A DNA stretch of 64,000 nucleotides from Aotearoamyces nothofagi. Lineage: Eukaryota > Ascomycota > Leotiomycetes > Leotiales > Tympanidaceae. This document shows positions 1-12,936 of this stretch, piece by piece. The stretch spans positions 788,477-852,476 of the forward strand of contig JADDTR010000010.1 in NCBI GenBank assembly GCA_015345905.1. Reading direction: 5' to 3'. The position numbers and the translations under genes are program-made. Position 1 is the stretch's first letter, and each line of letters begins with the position of its first letter. Under the pieces are notes generated by a model, which had not been told where the DNA came from, did no database searches, and saw only the letters and a list, made by a program, of their open reading frames with translations.

Positions 1-358
1 GCTACTCCTGATTGGGCTGTATGTTTGCAGCCATTTTTACTAAGCCCGTCGTCCCATCGCGTCCAGCGGCCGTAAGAGCGTTAGCAACTGTAAACATACT
101 CGCTCATAAGTAGGACAGTGACGTGTGAAGTTTGAAAAAAAGGCATACATAAAGAAAAGCAAGATGAGCTCCGAGAAAGGGTTAACAAGCCAGGCGAAAA
201 CGACAAACGGTTGTATTCCGAACATTATAAACGTGTTTCGGACATTATCAAAGAAAACGGTATGCATCTACCAATCTACCACGTGATCTGCGCAAGCGAT
301 CAACTGATGAGTCCAGACTAGGCAGAATAGGGCTAATTTTATTGATTAGTGGATTATC
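1..358. other. Left edge, no gene recognised
   Basis: Upstream flank of the chitinase gene. The only open frame (minus strand, about 75 codons) resembles no family I know and has no start context. It presumably holds the chitinase promoter. Confidence 0.4.
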
Positions 359-1508
359 ATGCTCAGCGTTGTGATAGCAGCAGCTCTCGTGCTGGGACTG
401 GGATGCGGGCTTGGTATTAGTGCAGATTCAGATACAAGCACCGAGAGATATGGGAAAGAAGTTGTGTTATATTGGGTATGTCTTCTACTCCCTTTGGCTT
501 CTATAATTCCAGACCGCTGACATACTCTCAGGGCCATGGAGGGACTACACAGAGCAACCTGTCATGGGTCTGCCAAACACAATCCGGAGTGTCTGTCATT
601 CCTATCGTCTTCGTAGTATCTTATGGAGAAGAGCTCGAGGGCGTCATGCCGTCAGTTCATTTCGATTCCTCCTGCGACGATACATACTTCAGCCTTACCA
701 ACACCACCATCGATAACTGCCCTACCATCGCTGAGGGTATTGAGGTCTGCCAAGCTCTCGGTATCAAGATCCTTGTCTCTATCGGTGGCCCAACTTCCAA
801 TAGTACCCTAGATTCAGAAGCTGCCGCCAACGCCACTGCTGATGTTCTGTGGGCCGCATTTGGGTGAGTAATTTCCAGACCCCAAGATTCTAACTGCTCT
901 AACGCTATTTCCCTTTGAAAAAATACTTGCTAATGTTTTTGTTTCTTCGAACTTCTAGGCCTCCAGGTACCCTAAACTCCTCACGTCCTTTTGGCAACGT
1001 GAGTGTCGATGGCTTTGATCTCGACATTGAGAGTGGGTCAGGGGACAACTATCGCTACCTCGTGGACCGGTTCCGTGACCTGTACGCCGCTACCGGAAAT
1101 GCATCCTCGTACTACATCTCAGGCACTCCACGCTGCGCAGTACCTGACGACCAGCTCAGTGACGCTTTTGAGAACTCTTCCTTTGACTGGCTGTTCCCAC
1201 GCTTCTACAACAGCGCAGTCTGCTCCCTAAGCGCTGATCTTGCGGGCACTGGAGAGTTGACCATGGATAGCTGGCTTGCGGCTGCAAAGACGAGCGGGAA
1301 CCCCAATGCAACGATCTTCCTTGGGCTGCCCGCAAGCTCGAACAGCAGCTATACAGTCACAGCTGAGCAGCTGAAGAAGGCTGGTAGGAGCTTCCAGAAT
1401 GATACGAGTTATGGAGGTGTGATGCTTTGGGATGCGGCAAGTGGGATAGCTAATCACCTGTCGGGAGGTTATAATTATGTCAATTGGACGGTAGATGCGA
1501 TTGCGTGA
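359..1508 (+). CDS. Secreted class III chitinase (GH18)
   Basis: Predicted endochitinase cleaving beta-1,4-GlcNAc bonds of chitin, acting outside the cell. Three exons: 359-475, 532-863, 959-1508, giving about 332 aa. The first exon encodes a hydrophobic signal peptide (MLSVVIAAALVLGLG) and then VVLYWG, the first beta strand of the class III barrel. The usual YWGQ is YWGH here. The SIGG motif is near residues 122-125 and the catalytic DGFDLDIE near 167-174, so E174 is the expected proton donor. GVMLWDAASG near the C-terminus matches the last barrel strand with its substrate-stacking Trp. Several NxS/T sites fit secretion. There is no Ser/Thr tail, GPI signal or chitin-binding module. The ATG was chosen because only it adds a signal peptide and the YWG strand; the open frame from 472 starts inside intron 1. 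The neighbour on the same strand is a chitin synthase. Confidence 0.9.
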
Positions 1509-2742
1509 TCTAAAAGTCTGGGGTGCTTTGGCGTAAAAAAGGAGCATATGGGGCGTATAGATTACCCGGGGCATATGGATTGGGAAATGGGAGACTTAGG
1601 CTATAGAAAACCAACATTTGAAGACAATTCTAGAATCACAGCATCACTGGCCACCGCTAATGCCGCGGCACATTATCTTCCGATCCACGTGCAGCTAACC
1701 ACCGCGCTAAATAAGGTACGACCCGTTAGTTGCCGAATACGGCGCTAGTTATGACAACGCCGCGAAGCGACGGGGACTACAACAACGCTAGAGGACTCGA
1801 AGACTCGAGGACTCGAAGACCCGCCACATCGCTGAGGAGAAAATAAATTCCTCTGCTGCTTTGCATATACATTTTCTTATTCCGTCATTCCTGATGATCT
1901 GGCTATCTCATAGGACAAAGCTCTTGTTTCATTTAGCATTCTGATTGCCAGTATCATCTGAACAGATAACTGAACTGTCTACGAGGCCTAGGAACTTATG
2001 GATAAGTGCCGCAGGGTCCAACTAATTATCATATCACAGTAACGATATAGTGTATACTGACTGCAGCTGTGAGTGTAGAATTCTCGAGCACCACCTACCT
2101 CATATGGTACCTATTCGAATTTAAACCAGGCATTTGAGTTAATAGTGTGTGGAACTGGCTGGCAGCAGCGATGACATCTACAGTGAGAATCCTTCATTAG
2201 AGTTTGATAACAGCGAACATACACGTAAGTATATCTCTTCAAATTATTTGCATGCGGCCGCCAAGAGTATTTCGGCTGGTTTTCTTTTTAGTTTTGTCAA
2301 GATAGCCCCGATTCGTTTGTTGTGGCAACCAGATTCTGTAGTCACGATATTTTATGGAGCTCGTTGCTGCATGCAACCACCGTCAATGCATTTGGAATGA
2401 AATAGGCAAGCTTTTGCGTCGCAATTGTCCATCCATGCGTCATTTCACAAGATCTCATACTGCTATCGCGATCGAGTTAGTTGTATTGCGTGCGTATCTT
2501 ACTATCTGGATAATCTCTGTCGTTTCTATGTTATTAACCTCGGCCGGCCGCTATGCCGTTGGACACCCTATGTAAAGTTCGAAATACAAATTATATACCC
2601 TTCATACTATTATTCATTTTTTATACATTAGTTGCCGTTGTCTATGCTGCAGATACCAATCAAGAAAACTATCAGAGACGATTCCAAGCGCCGTAGTAAG
2701 AGAAGATTTACACAGTCATCTCATGGAGAGAAGTAGACCATC
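1509..2742. other. Intergenic, chitinase to chitin synthase
   Basis: No convincing gene. Short frames around 2149-2631 have no family resemblance. A small run of direct repeats (gaggactcgaagactcgagg type) lies at about 1790-1822. The 3' part should contain the chitin synthase promoter and 5' UTR. Confidence 0.4.
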
Positions 2743-5441
2743 ATGAGCGACATGTATGTCACGGCCTAACATAGCCTGCTGTATCTACTACCTAGATTTA
2801 AACTGACTATAGCAGATACCGACTGCCAGAAGATGCTGATGCTGATTCCATATCCAAACATCGGGAAATATCATCATATCGCAAGAACAAATATATGCCA
2901 CCATTTAATAGCACAGAATCAGGTGCTTTGAACTTAAGAGGCATCGAAGATTTATACTACGAGAAATACCCAGCTTTGTTCCAACCTATCATCTACAGGC
3001 CTGATTTCGAAGAAGAGTCTTCTGTCGTCGATCCGCCTAGAAAGTTTCACTATATTAAAAGGCCACCAATTGGACCTCGTACAAAGTCAGACAACACAAG
3101 AGTAAAGCGTGGGTCAAATTTGGTAAATCCCCGTGGGTACAAAGTTAGTTTTACAGGAGAAACCGCACCAGCTGCGCCGAGCTATATACCGGACCATTTA
3201 GACCCATCTACACCACCGGAGAGTCACCAAGAAGCAAGCCGACTTCATTCACTAGACCAAGAGGAATTGGACAGAAGGGAAAGTCGACTTCCTTCATTAG
3301 TTCAAGAGGAATGGGAGAGAAAGGAAAGTCGACTTTCTTCACTAGATCAAGACGAATGGGGGAGAAGGTCTACACGGTCTACACTCGGCAGCATCGCAGA
3401 GGTAGATAACGACTCCCAAGATGAACCCGTCAGTGGTGGTCGACAATTCCCATTGGTCAATCCTGAACATAGACCAATTGGGGAGGCTATTATCATCCCG
3501 TCGGCCGATCCTGCTCCATCCTTTTCCACTAGATCTCGATCAAATTCCGAGACCAGTATATCAGATATCCCTTCCCCAGAGGTTGAAGTAGACCCTGGAT
3601 ACGCTCCAAGGGAGCCGCCCCCTGTCTTCATAGATCCGTTTGCAAGAGACCGCATTTACACTCCGGATCATCCGAGTTCTATCATCCACGAGCAGCCGCC
3701 GGAGGCCGAGGGTGATGCCGTCGTCACCATCAACGATGACGGAATTTCTGATCCGTTTAATCCATCTCGCATTCTTACAAAGGCAGAGCTGGGCTCACAA
3801 AGAGTATTTGTTGGAAGCATAATACTTTTACTTAATGCCACCTGTATAGTATGCGCCTTAATATTCGCCGGATCAATAGGAACCTTCACATTGGCTTTCA
3901 TTTGTTTTGTGAAATGCAAGGATTTCATCTTCGTCTGGATCCAAATATTTGGGCTAAGCTTTCGTGCCCTCAAGGCATGGCATCACCCCAAGCCGGACGT
4001 CCCAGGAACGTGGATCTTGAGTTTGATCCCAACCTATTCGGAGAGTGAGGAGCAGATTGTCAAAGCGATTTATTCGTTGCGCGACAACGGCGTTGAACCT
4101 CACAAGCAGGTAATGTGCGTTATAATGGACGGCAAGCCACGAGATATAGTGAAGCATATGTCTTCAGTCATCATATCTATGGAACGAAAGTACGTCAACT
4201 TCAAATACAGACGAGCGGACCTAAAAATCACGGCTGGCTTTGTGGGCAATATCCCAACCATCGTCATTGAGAAGGTCCAGAATTCCGGAAAGAAGGATTC
4301 GTTAATCCTATGCCACGACCTCTTCAACTATCCCAGAGATAATATCGAAGAGTCTATCCAAAAGCTACGCGAAGAGATATTCAGAGATGTTCTCCCCAAA
4401 CTTACTCACGTCCCCAACTTTCCCGGCTTCGAGCTGGTTTTCTGCACCGATGCCGACTCCACGATCCATGAAGGTGCCCTTCGCAAACTCGCTGACGCTC
4501 TTATGAGGGATGACGCCGCCATTGCAGCATGCGGCCTTGTCTATGTTGAGCTCGAAAAGGGTCTGGAATGGTCCTTCTGGAATAACTTCCAATCCTTTCA
4601 ATATACATATGGCCAGTTTGTACGTCGTGCCGCCGAGGGCCTCATTGGAAAAGTGACCTGCCTGCCGGGCTGTATCACTATGATCCGTGTACGACCGGAA
4701 ATGGCTGGAGCAATCAAGAAGTACGCAAAGCCTGTTACTTCTGCTCCTGTTCTTCAACATCAAGTTCAGTATCTAGGCACCGATAGACGTCTTACCTATT
4801 CTATGCTGAGCCAGGGAAAAGGGCTGCGTACACTCTTTGTCCCTGATGCTGGTAGCGAGACACTCGTGCCGCAAAGCTTGAAGCATTATCTCTCACAACG
4901 TCGCCGTTGGGGTTCCAACGCCTACTTCAATAACACCTACTACTTTAGCGGAGACAACATGATCTGGTTTACGCGTATTGAAGCATTGATCGATATTGTC
5001 CGTATGTCCATGGTATACTACCGTCTTGTCAACACGATATTATTCTTCATATCACTAGCGACGAGCTTTAGCATCATGGCGCTTATCCCTATGCTGATTA
5101 TCAGCCAACTTCCAACGCTATGGTATATATTTATCGTGGCGTTTCTAAGTAAGACTTTGAGGAAGAAGTGGAAGAAGTTGATTGTGGGATATGCAATTGA
5201 TAAGTGTGTCGGCCCGTTTCTGAGCCTGAGTGTATTCACGCTGGTAGTGAAGAACTTGGGCTCTCAGGCTTGGGGTATGTCCGGTACTATCGTACCAGCA
5301 TCGGCAACAGCTAAACTACCAACAACATCTGATGATCTCGATCCAGCAGCAGAAGCAGCAGAAGCCGCCGCACTGGAGAGTGAGATTCTAGACCGTGAAG
5401 AGAGAGAGAGAGAAGAACGAGGAGAGACAGTAGTTATATGA
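2743..5441 (+). CDS. Chitin synthase, class unresolved
   Basis: Membrane glycosyltransferase (GT2) polymerising UDP-GlcNAc into chitin. About 878 aa from two exons: an 11-nt first exon, 2743-2753 (ATG AGC GAC AT), and 2816-5441. The frame stays open upstream of the internal ATG at 2895, and the tiny exon restores the start MSDIYRLPEDADADS. Roughly residues 1-320 are acidic, Ser/Pro-rich and probably disordered, with three 15-residue repeats. Two membrane segments follow, then the catalytic domain: TDADS near 544-548, LPGC, and QRRRWG near 698, the chitin synthase signature. Three or more C-terminal membrane segments and an acidic Ala/Glu tail end the protein. There is no myosin motor or cytochrome b5 domain. 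Where most family members have GEDR, this protein has GTDR. Non-class I-III is likely (class VI-like is possible), but the class needs a tree. Confidence 0.88.
2754..2815 (+). other. Intron with NAGNAG acceptor
   Basis: Starts GTATGT and ends TATAGCAG, so two acceptors three bases apart (AG at 2811-2812 or 2814-2815) are both usable in frame. They give MSDI-YRLPE or MSDI-RYRLPE. Confidence 0.65.
3237..3371 (+). repeat. Three 45-nt in-frame repeats in chitin synthase
   Basis: Three consecutive copies encode SRLHSLDQEELDRRE, SRLPSLVQEEWERKE and SRLSSLDQDEWGRRS. Each has a conserved SRL-SL-Q-E/D-E core and lies in the disordered N-terminal region. Confidence 0.9.
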
Positions 5442-7281
5442 CCAAGCTTCGTCATTTAATAAGAGATCTAATTCTACATATAAAACCTTACAACTTTTGA
5501 GACTAACACACATGATTCATTTGATGTGATAACGTAATCTTAGATCCTTAGATCTAGCTCGGGCAAGATCTTCATAGTCTCATCCATTGTCTCCCCTACC
5601 TATTCCGGCTCCGTTAGCTCGAAGCGCTTTTACTTAGTCATCATCTTTCTAGCTTCACCCTTATCGTCATCTGTGATTTTGAAAGTCAATACAATAGTAG
5701 AAGACTTCTCCTTGCTCTACCATCAGCGATTAGACTAGTCTGGCTGCGAAGATATTAAAAACGCAGCAACATCAAATACTTTAACAAGCACGCGGGCATT
5801 AAAAAAGTTATACACTTTAATATAGATTTTTTTACAACATTTATTTGTCAACTTAAATAGAAATTTAATTAATAAGCTTTAGATATGGAACCAAAGCTGC
5901 TTCTGATCTTTATACAGCTCAAATCTCAATAAATTTGAGATGGTTCTTGGAATGCTGAAAAACGATTGAAAATAATGATTTTTTTGTTCACGAGGCGGAG
6001 CGTCGGAGTTGTATTTTATTAGAGACCTTATATTATACTGTCGGGATCATGGCTATATTATATTATATAGACTATTAGCTGAGATCTTCTAGCCCTTATA
6101 TTAATAATGGCTTGATATATATTAACTATACAGAGTAACAGAATTCCAAGGTTCTTCCTTAGAAGACTATATCCACTTCAGGTTTCTGATATCTACTATA
6201 CTGAGCAGTAGACCAAGTACCATCGCAAACCTATTTTCAATACTACTATCTTGATATTGAGATAACCTGGCCTACAATCTATGGACCGGCGATATAGATA
6301 TCTGACCCCGGCTCTATTTCCAAAATCCTAGATATCAAAGCTCTACAAATCTACATATCCTATAAATATATCTATCATTTTCTTCTCGATATAAATATCT
6401 TTCTGATCTGTAGATAGCCAGTTGCCAGTCTCTGTAAATAGGAAATAGAATACTCAACTGCATTTCAGCGTTGAACCTGTAGGGATAGTAAGTCTTGGAG
6501 TGCACCGGCAGTGGCAACTACTACTATCCTTCTTGTTAGATTTTTAAAAGCGGAGTAAAATCGAGGCTATAAGCAAGGTGTTTTGCTCAATTAATTTGTG
6601 AGAAGTAGCGATTGCTGGTTCTAAAATAATGCAACGTTGTATAACGGTTGGCAATAATGATAAATTTACACGATAACTCTACGCTATAGATTATCCAGCG
6701 AACCAGCGACACAATATACAGAGCCCTAGCTTACTAAACGGTACAACCTGTACTTCTATGAAGGCTAACAAGGAACCGGGGGGAGAGATAGTAGTATCGC
6801 GCACAGTTGTGCAAATGCACGTGCGGCCCGCCGCTATCTTTTTCTCTGGCGGTTCTGCTCACAGCTGACAGCCGGAGACGAGAAGGGTCCGCGAGACCTA
6901 CATAAACGAATTGTGGAAGAGAAAAAAGACCGGGAATTGAACTTTCTTGTTCTTAGAATGCCCCTGTAGTTTCAATATATCTTATTGACTTGAACCCTGG
7001 CACTTGCAAGATATGCTTAGTTCGTAACCCTTGTAAGGTATTACAATGCACAGACCTAATAACCAGCCCTAGACGTCTTAAAATGAACTAGATAACCTTA
7101 AAAGCACCATCAATTTATTATATTGATGTACTTGTAGCGTAAAGCTCGGCCTCTTCTTCTCTATTGTGTAGATTCAGAATAATCCAAGTTCCACATAATA
7201 CATCTGCGAGTCATAAATATGCTTTGAATAATTCATTATAGAGGCTTCTTAGAGCTGTCTTAAAACTTGCTAAACACGATT
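5442..7281. other. AT-rich intergenic region
   Basis: About 1.8 kb between the convergent ends of the chitin synthase and permease genes. Much of it, especially 5740-6700, is AT-rich, broken by stops in all frames and without recognisable coding sequence. It could be decayed repeat DNA or ordinary spacer; I cannot tell which. Confidence 0.4.
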
Positions 7282-9156
7282 CTACTTCCTAAACCGAGCT
7301 GTCAGACCCTCAATTCTCCCATTGAAAGTTGTAAAGCTATGTTCCCACCACTCCGGGCCTGCGCTGGCACCAATAACCGAACCATCGTGTCTCACTCTTT
7401 CAAAATGACTGGCTGTCCAGCCATCGTCTCGGATAATCGTTCTCCTGACAAGGGTGTAGCCGCCAATCTTTGGGAGTATCTTGGCCCAGATAAGCCAATA
7501 GATGCCACCTGCGACAAAAATCCCAACACCGACGACACAGTGTAGGTAGTAAGGGAGATGTTCGTAGACACTCTCACCGTCGCTTGGTGGCACGTACGGC
7601 GCGACTACGAGGTATATGTTGGAGAGAAGGAAGAAGACGATGACGGGGATTGTCGCACGGAAAGGTGGTGCCCATTCTTTGGGATTGCGGTCTTCGGAAT
7701 AGGGCCGGATGTAGAGCCAGAGGAGACCACCAGCGACGAAGACGTTGACAATAGCAAGGGGGTAGGAGATAACACTAAAGAGGAAGAGTGGTTAGTGTGA
7801 TGCTGAAAAAGTCGCCGGAGATCTTGTTATAAGGTTGCACTTACTTCAAGATGAAATTATATGCGTCTCCAGGTGGAGGCGCAAGCATAATAATAACGGA
7901 AACGGCCCAGTGCTCAAACAAGCCCATGAATGGAGTGTTGAATGGCTTATTGCTGGCCCAAAGGCGGGAGAATGGCAAGATACCTTCGCGGCCGACTTCT
8001 TGAACCAATCTACCTTGTGAGAATATCACACTCAAAACATTTCCAAACGCCGACAGAGCGACGAAGACGGACAAGGCACGCTCGGCTTTGGAGCCAAACA
8101 TGTTGCGGAAGAAGGAAGCTGCAAGAATGCGACCAGAACTGATGATTTCTGCCTTCGGAACAGCGGCGAAGTATGCGATATTTGCTAGCATGTATAGAAT
8201 GGAGACTATAATAAGCGCAACTGGTGCAGCAATTTTGAGAGTCCTCACGGGGTTCTTGACTTCCGAAAGAGCGTAGTTGACATTACTGTAGCCGATATAA
8301 CTCCAGATGACATTGTACAGGGCGGTGACAACTCCATATGCATTTCCAGTCGTCCCTTCAAACGCATTGGAGAAGTTGTCTGGCTTGTCGATCTTGAGAT
8401 GACCACCCAGGGCAAAGAAACCCGAGACAACAATCAAGAGAAGGATAAGAAGCTTAACTATTCCCAAGAAATTCTGCAAACGAAGACCCCAGTTGAGAGC
8501 AAAGCCGTGGACCAAGAAGGCTGCTGTGATACAGGCAAGACCAACACCACGTTGATTCCACCGATTAACCTCGATCTGGGCAGCACTCAGAATATACTCT
8601 CCGAACACGACGGAATTGCTACCAGCCCATCCGAGAAGAACGACATAACTGGCGTACATGCCAGTCACGAGGAACGCGGGCTTCTTGAAAACATACTCCA
8701 GGTAGTTCTTCTCACCACCGTTACGAGGAAGTCCAGAACCCCATTCCATATAAACCAGCATACCAGCAAAGGCGATGAGCATTCCGGCAACCCATATGAA
8801 GAGAGCCAGGCCGACAGATCCAGAGAGTTCGAAGATTGAACTGGGAGTTGCAAAGATACCGGTACCGATCATGCGATTGAAAATCAGGAAGATGGCAGAG
8901 AGAGTGCCGATCTGGCGACGGGAGTCGCTGGTCTCATATTCGATCTGGTCTAGAAGGAGTCAGTATAGAGGTTTTTTTTTTTTTTTTGGATTTCCCTTCT
9001 GGAAATTGGAGGTATGTATTGCTAGGAACTACATGTGGCATGCTTACCTGTATTAGATATATCCGCGGCCACACCGTCTTTGCCTTCATGCTTGACTTCA
9101 TGCTCCGAGCTGTCATTGCGGACGCGACCACTCGAGCGGCCACCCAAAAAGCCCAT
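7282..9156 (-). CDS. MUP1: High-affinity methionine permease-like transporter
   Basis: Plasma-membrane amino-acid transporter of the APC/LAT type resembling yeast Mup1 (methionine/cysteine uptake). Three exons: 9156-9048, 8949-7845, 7774-7282, giving 568 aa. The first exon encodes a hydrophilic cytosolic N-terminus (MGFLGGRSSGRVRNDSSEHE). TM1 has the family signature NRMIGTGIFATPSS, and the GLPRNGGEKNYLEYVF loop is typical of fungal methionine permeases. About 12 membrane helices follow, then a hydrophilic tail ending LTARFRK. Both junctions keep frame and join conserved text (SNT-DQIEYET and FILN-VISYPLAI). Length is normal for the family. Substrate is inferred from family resemblance; another large neutral amino acid is possible. 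A poly-T run lies in intron 1. Confidence 0.87.
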
Positions 9157-11220
9157 ACTCAGAGCAGCTCTAGGTATACCTAGCGAATTATGTAGCTACC
9201 TCTTAGCGAAAAAAATGAAAGGGCAAAAAAGAGGCTCTCGCGTGTTGCTGCTACTTAATAATAGCTGTGTAATCTTGCAAATAGACAAAACTGAAAGACT
9301 GGATGAAAGAGACATTTTATTCAATACTCGCCTCAAAAAGCACATGTTGGTCGCAGATATTCGCAATAGCAAGGCCTCAAAGGCGCAATCGCCATCAGCC
9401 CTTTTCTATTTTTTTCTGTCCGCACGTATAGGGAAGGTCTGAAGATGTGGTTGTCACCCATATGTCATGGCTCGTGACGGCACCAGTGTTATTGGGCGGC
9501 CGGCGAGAGATTTTAGTCATAGCTTCTATGCTGAGCATAGCCAAGCGGCGTGGCTTCAAGTCTGAGATGTCGTGATCGCGGCCCGGCGACATATTTCGCC
9601 GAGAGCCCATGCCAAGCGAGGGTGAGAACGTTTTGTAGCGCCATCGTGGCCAGACACCCAGAGCAGTTCAAGGCATCCTCATTGGCTGGAGGGGCTTAGT
9701 CAGACGAGTTGTTTCAGCCGTGATGTTTGATCTTGTCTTGCTATACTGTTGCAAAATTGAGTGAACATCATGTCTAACCATGTAGAATCATGGCAATTGG
9801 GAACTGGCCTTCATACTCCCACTAGCGCAACCTTGTTGCTAGCGTACGCATGGTAGTATAGCATATATGCCTTGGTATACATATAGGGACCCTGTAGGCA
9901 GGTAGGTAATAATATCTATTCTTTAGCTGGGTAGCTTACTATATAGTAGAAGGCAACTTGACTTATAGCTGTATTCCAGGCAATGGAGTAGATGTACGGC
10001 CTAGTAGATATATAGATAATACAGCCTTGTAAGTTCCATTGTAAGAGCTTTCAAAAGCATGGCATAATATCCTTGCACAAGGTACCATTATTCAGCTTCT
10101 GCAACGCCTCTAAAGATTCTCCTCCACCTCCTTTTTCTTTCTTTCTCAAATCGTCGCCCTTTGCCGAATTACACCAGTTGACCACAGCAGTCCTATGATC
10201 CTACTATTGTATTCGACCCCTGCATTTCATGACATTAAAGATCAAGGCTCCTGCCTAAGGCAGATGTTTTGCCGGCTTATGCTTGTATATATCGTGCACC
10301 GGATTACTTTTGAGGTTTTGGGCCGTGCCCCGAGCTGACCGACGGCGCCTCTTTCGCCCGAGATTTCAATCCAAGAGGCACCGTGAGACCTCCCTCCTTA
10401 TCCATCTCTCATACAGGCAGTCATGGTTTTCACCTCTGTGCCGAAAGAAGAGGCGGCGATTGTTTGGGAAACAAACAGCCCATAGTCTGGCCGGTCATAC
10501 GTCAATTCTTGTCTACTCAGATTGACCCATTACTTATTTGGCTGCTATTTCGTTTTATAATATCAGTAGCCGCGGCACGCAACAGTGTGCATCATCAAAA
10601 CCACATCCAAAGATCTTGGCGCCACCACCAAGAACTCTGCCAAGAATGGCGTTCGTCAAGCCAATACGCGTCCATTTGTTATTCTTGAGCCACTCCTGCT
10701 TAGACAGCTGGATCTAGTCTGGAAACAAGAAGAATCGATATTCCTAGCATCTATCGAACCAGAGCTCGAAGAGCCAGCCGTAAATAAACACCATAGATGG
10801 GCTTCGATAGCCATCCGGTACTACACCTCGCCTCAGCCTCCTACTCGCTATTACCTATAACCAGAACTTCCCGATAAAGTCAGCAAATGTCACGATGCCA
10901 AGGAGCCCAGCGGAAAAGGGGGTTCCAGAGGTAATAAGTCACGTGTAAACATTCCATGTTTCCGAGTATATATCTCTGTATTACCGAGGCACTGGTGGAA
11001 TCCCAGTACGACATCTATTCTGCCTCCACCACCTATATAAATACCAGAGGGTTCCCTTCAAGAATCAGTCTTCGTATATAATTGCACCTACTACTATCCA
11101 GAGATTCGCCAGCGGTCCTACCTTGGTGTTTTCCAGCAGTAGAATTCCTACAGAATATCTATGAATGTGCAATCTCGACAAGCAGAAATAGGCCGAGGCT
11201 GTTTCAACCCCGAGGCTTTT

Positions 11221-11251
<31 letters not shown>

Positions 11252-12936
11252 AATGACCAAGTTTGGACAACTTTCCAGCTCGGGGTGGTCGTATCCGACC
11301 TCCGTGAGCCATTCAATCGATAGTAGCGGCCGGCGGTGGACAAAGGGGCAGAGACGTAGTCGGCTCAAGCTGATGACTTGTGCCTACTATGAACTCCTCG
11401 CTGAAGAGCAATAATTGCAATGCTCTATCCTTTATACGACAGAGTTTAACAAGATTACCCAGACCTTTCGGCCAAGGTGATGAACTTGCTGGCTCTATCA
11501 GAGTAGTGTATATACGGCCCAGAACATTCGTTTTATCTTATAAAATTGAATTCAACACTGCTGTCATAAGAGAAACTCTAGTAGGAACATGCTACCAGTG
11601 CTTACCTATAAGCAGGTACTACTCTATCGAAGTGCTCGTCGGCTTCTTCTTCGACGAGTACTTGGAAGCCGAAACCAGCTATCTCAACAGTTCTACTTGC
11701 TACTATTACTTAATATATAGCCAGTTATATGACCACTATCCACCAATCATCTTACCAAGAGTCTATATATAACAACGCCGTTATCTATTTCTGGACCAGG
11801 AGGTAGATGTACTGTATTCCAGGTCCTGACAGCTATCTATACTCTTACTCAGATCCTTCCGAAGGTATCCAGATCGATGAAGGCTTCCCACTTCTGCAAA
11901 TGTCCTAAATTAAAGGCTTCCTGCTTACCTACTCGATGCACTAATATCTGCAAGCGTATCCAATGCCTGCCTGATACTGTCCGCGCTGATGTTATATCAA
12001 TAATAAACCCCTCCAAGAATGAAAAAACCTATACATGTCCTCTGCCATCGCGTATCTTCTGCAAGCCATCACATCCTTGCTAGATGAACACGTTCCAAGA
12101 TACAGAGAGTGCATGCTTCGAAACCCCATCACAGGGTATCGATACTGTGAATGGATGATATATACTAGTCGTACATGGACAATCCGGATCCGGATCTTGG
12201 TCGTGATCGCTTTGGTTTTGCTGGAGCGGATAAGGGATTTGTAGGCTGGGAAAGAGGGGCTTTTCTTGGATGTGTGGTTTTGGAGCTCGTTTAGAGTGCA
12301 ACGGCTTGTGAAGTGGAAGTCGGGTCACCCTATGGAGTGGAAAATGCAATACCACCGTCAGTTAAAGATTGCGTCGTCCTTAAAAGTGGCAGCGGGCCTC
12401 ACCTGCATAGGGACGAGGTATGTATCCATGGCATGCCAAGGGATGCAGTGGAGCCATGGAGGTGCAGAGGTGCCGAGCCAGTGGTGTTTCAAGGAGTATA
12501 TAGCACCAAAAGATGGTCTACTATAGCATGTACAAGATGGGAATTTTCGAATACTCTGCTGCTATACTATACTCGAGTAACTGTACATTTAGTTATACTA
12601 TGCAAGAGAATTACTGTTCGCTGTTCTGTACTGTACTGTACTGTACCATCTATTTGGAATGAGTGAGACAACTTGGGGGTGCGATATGGTGGTTTTAATT
12701 AGTTGATGTACACGTTAGACTGGATGATAAACTATTGCCATTCTGCTTGTCTATATAGACTGATGACAAGGACAAGCTCTAGGCGGAAGTTCAAACATTA
12801 CAAGGACAAGGTAGCCTTCGAAGGAATATATTGTTTGATATCTCGTCTTTTCAGCACTGGGTATATACCAGCTTTTTTAAGCAATTTCGCAGAAGAAAAC
12901 GTCGACCCAAATATTCGCCATTGTTATATTGTTGCA
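9157..12936. other. Gene-poor region
   Basis: About 3.8 kb without a supportable gene. The longest frame (11380-11772 +) is Tyr/Leu-rich with no family resemblance. A short TACTG pentanucleotide run lies at about 12627-12648. The first few hundred bases should contain the permease promoter. Confidence 0.4.

Noticed and set aside
11380-11772. 130-codon frame as a transposon relic
   Set aside because: No transposase, integrase or reverse-transcriptase motif and no terminal repeats seen.
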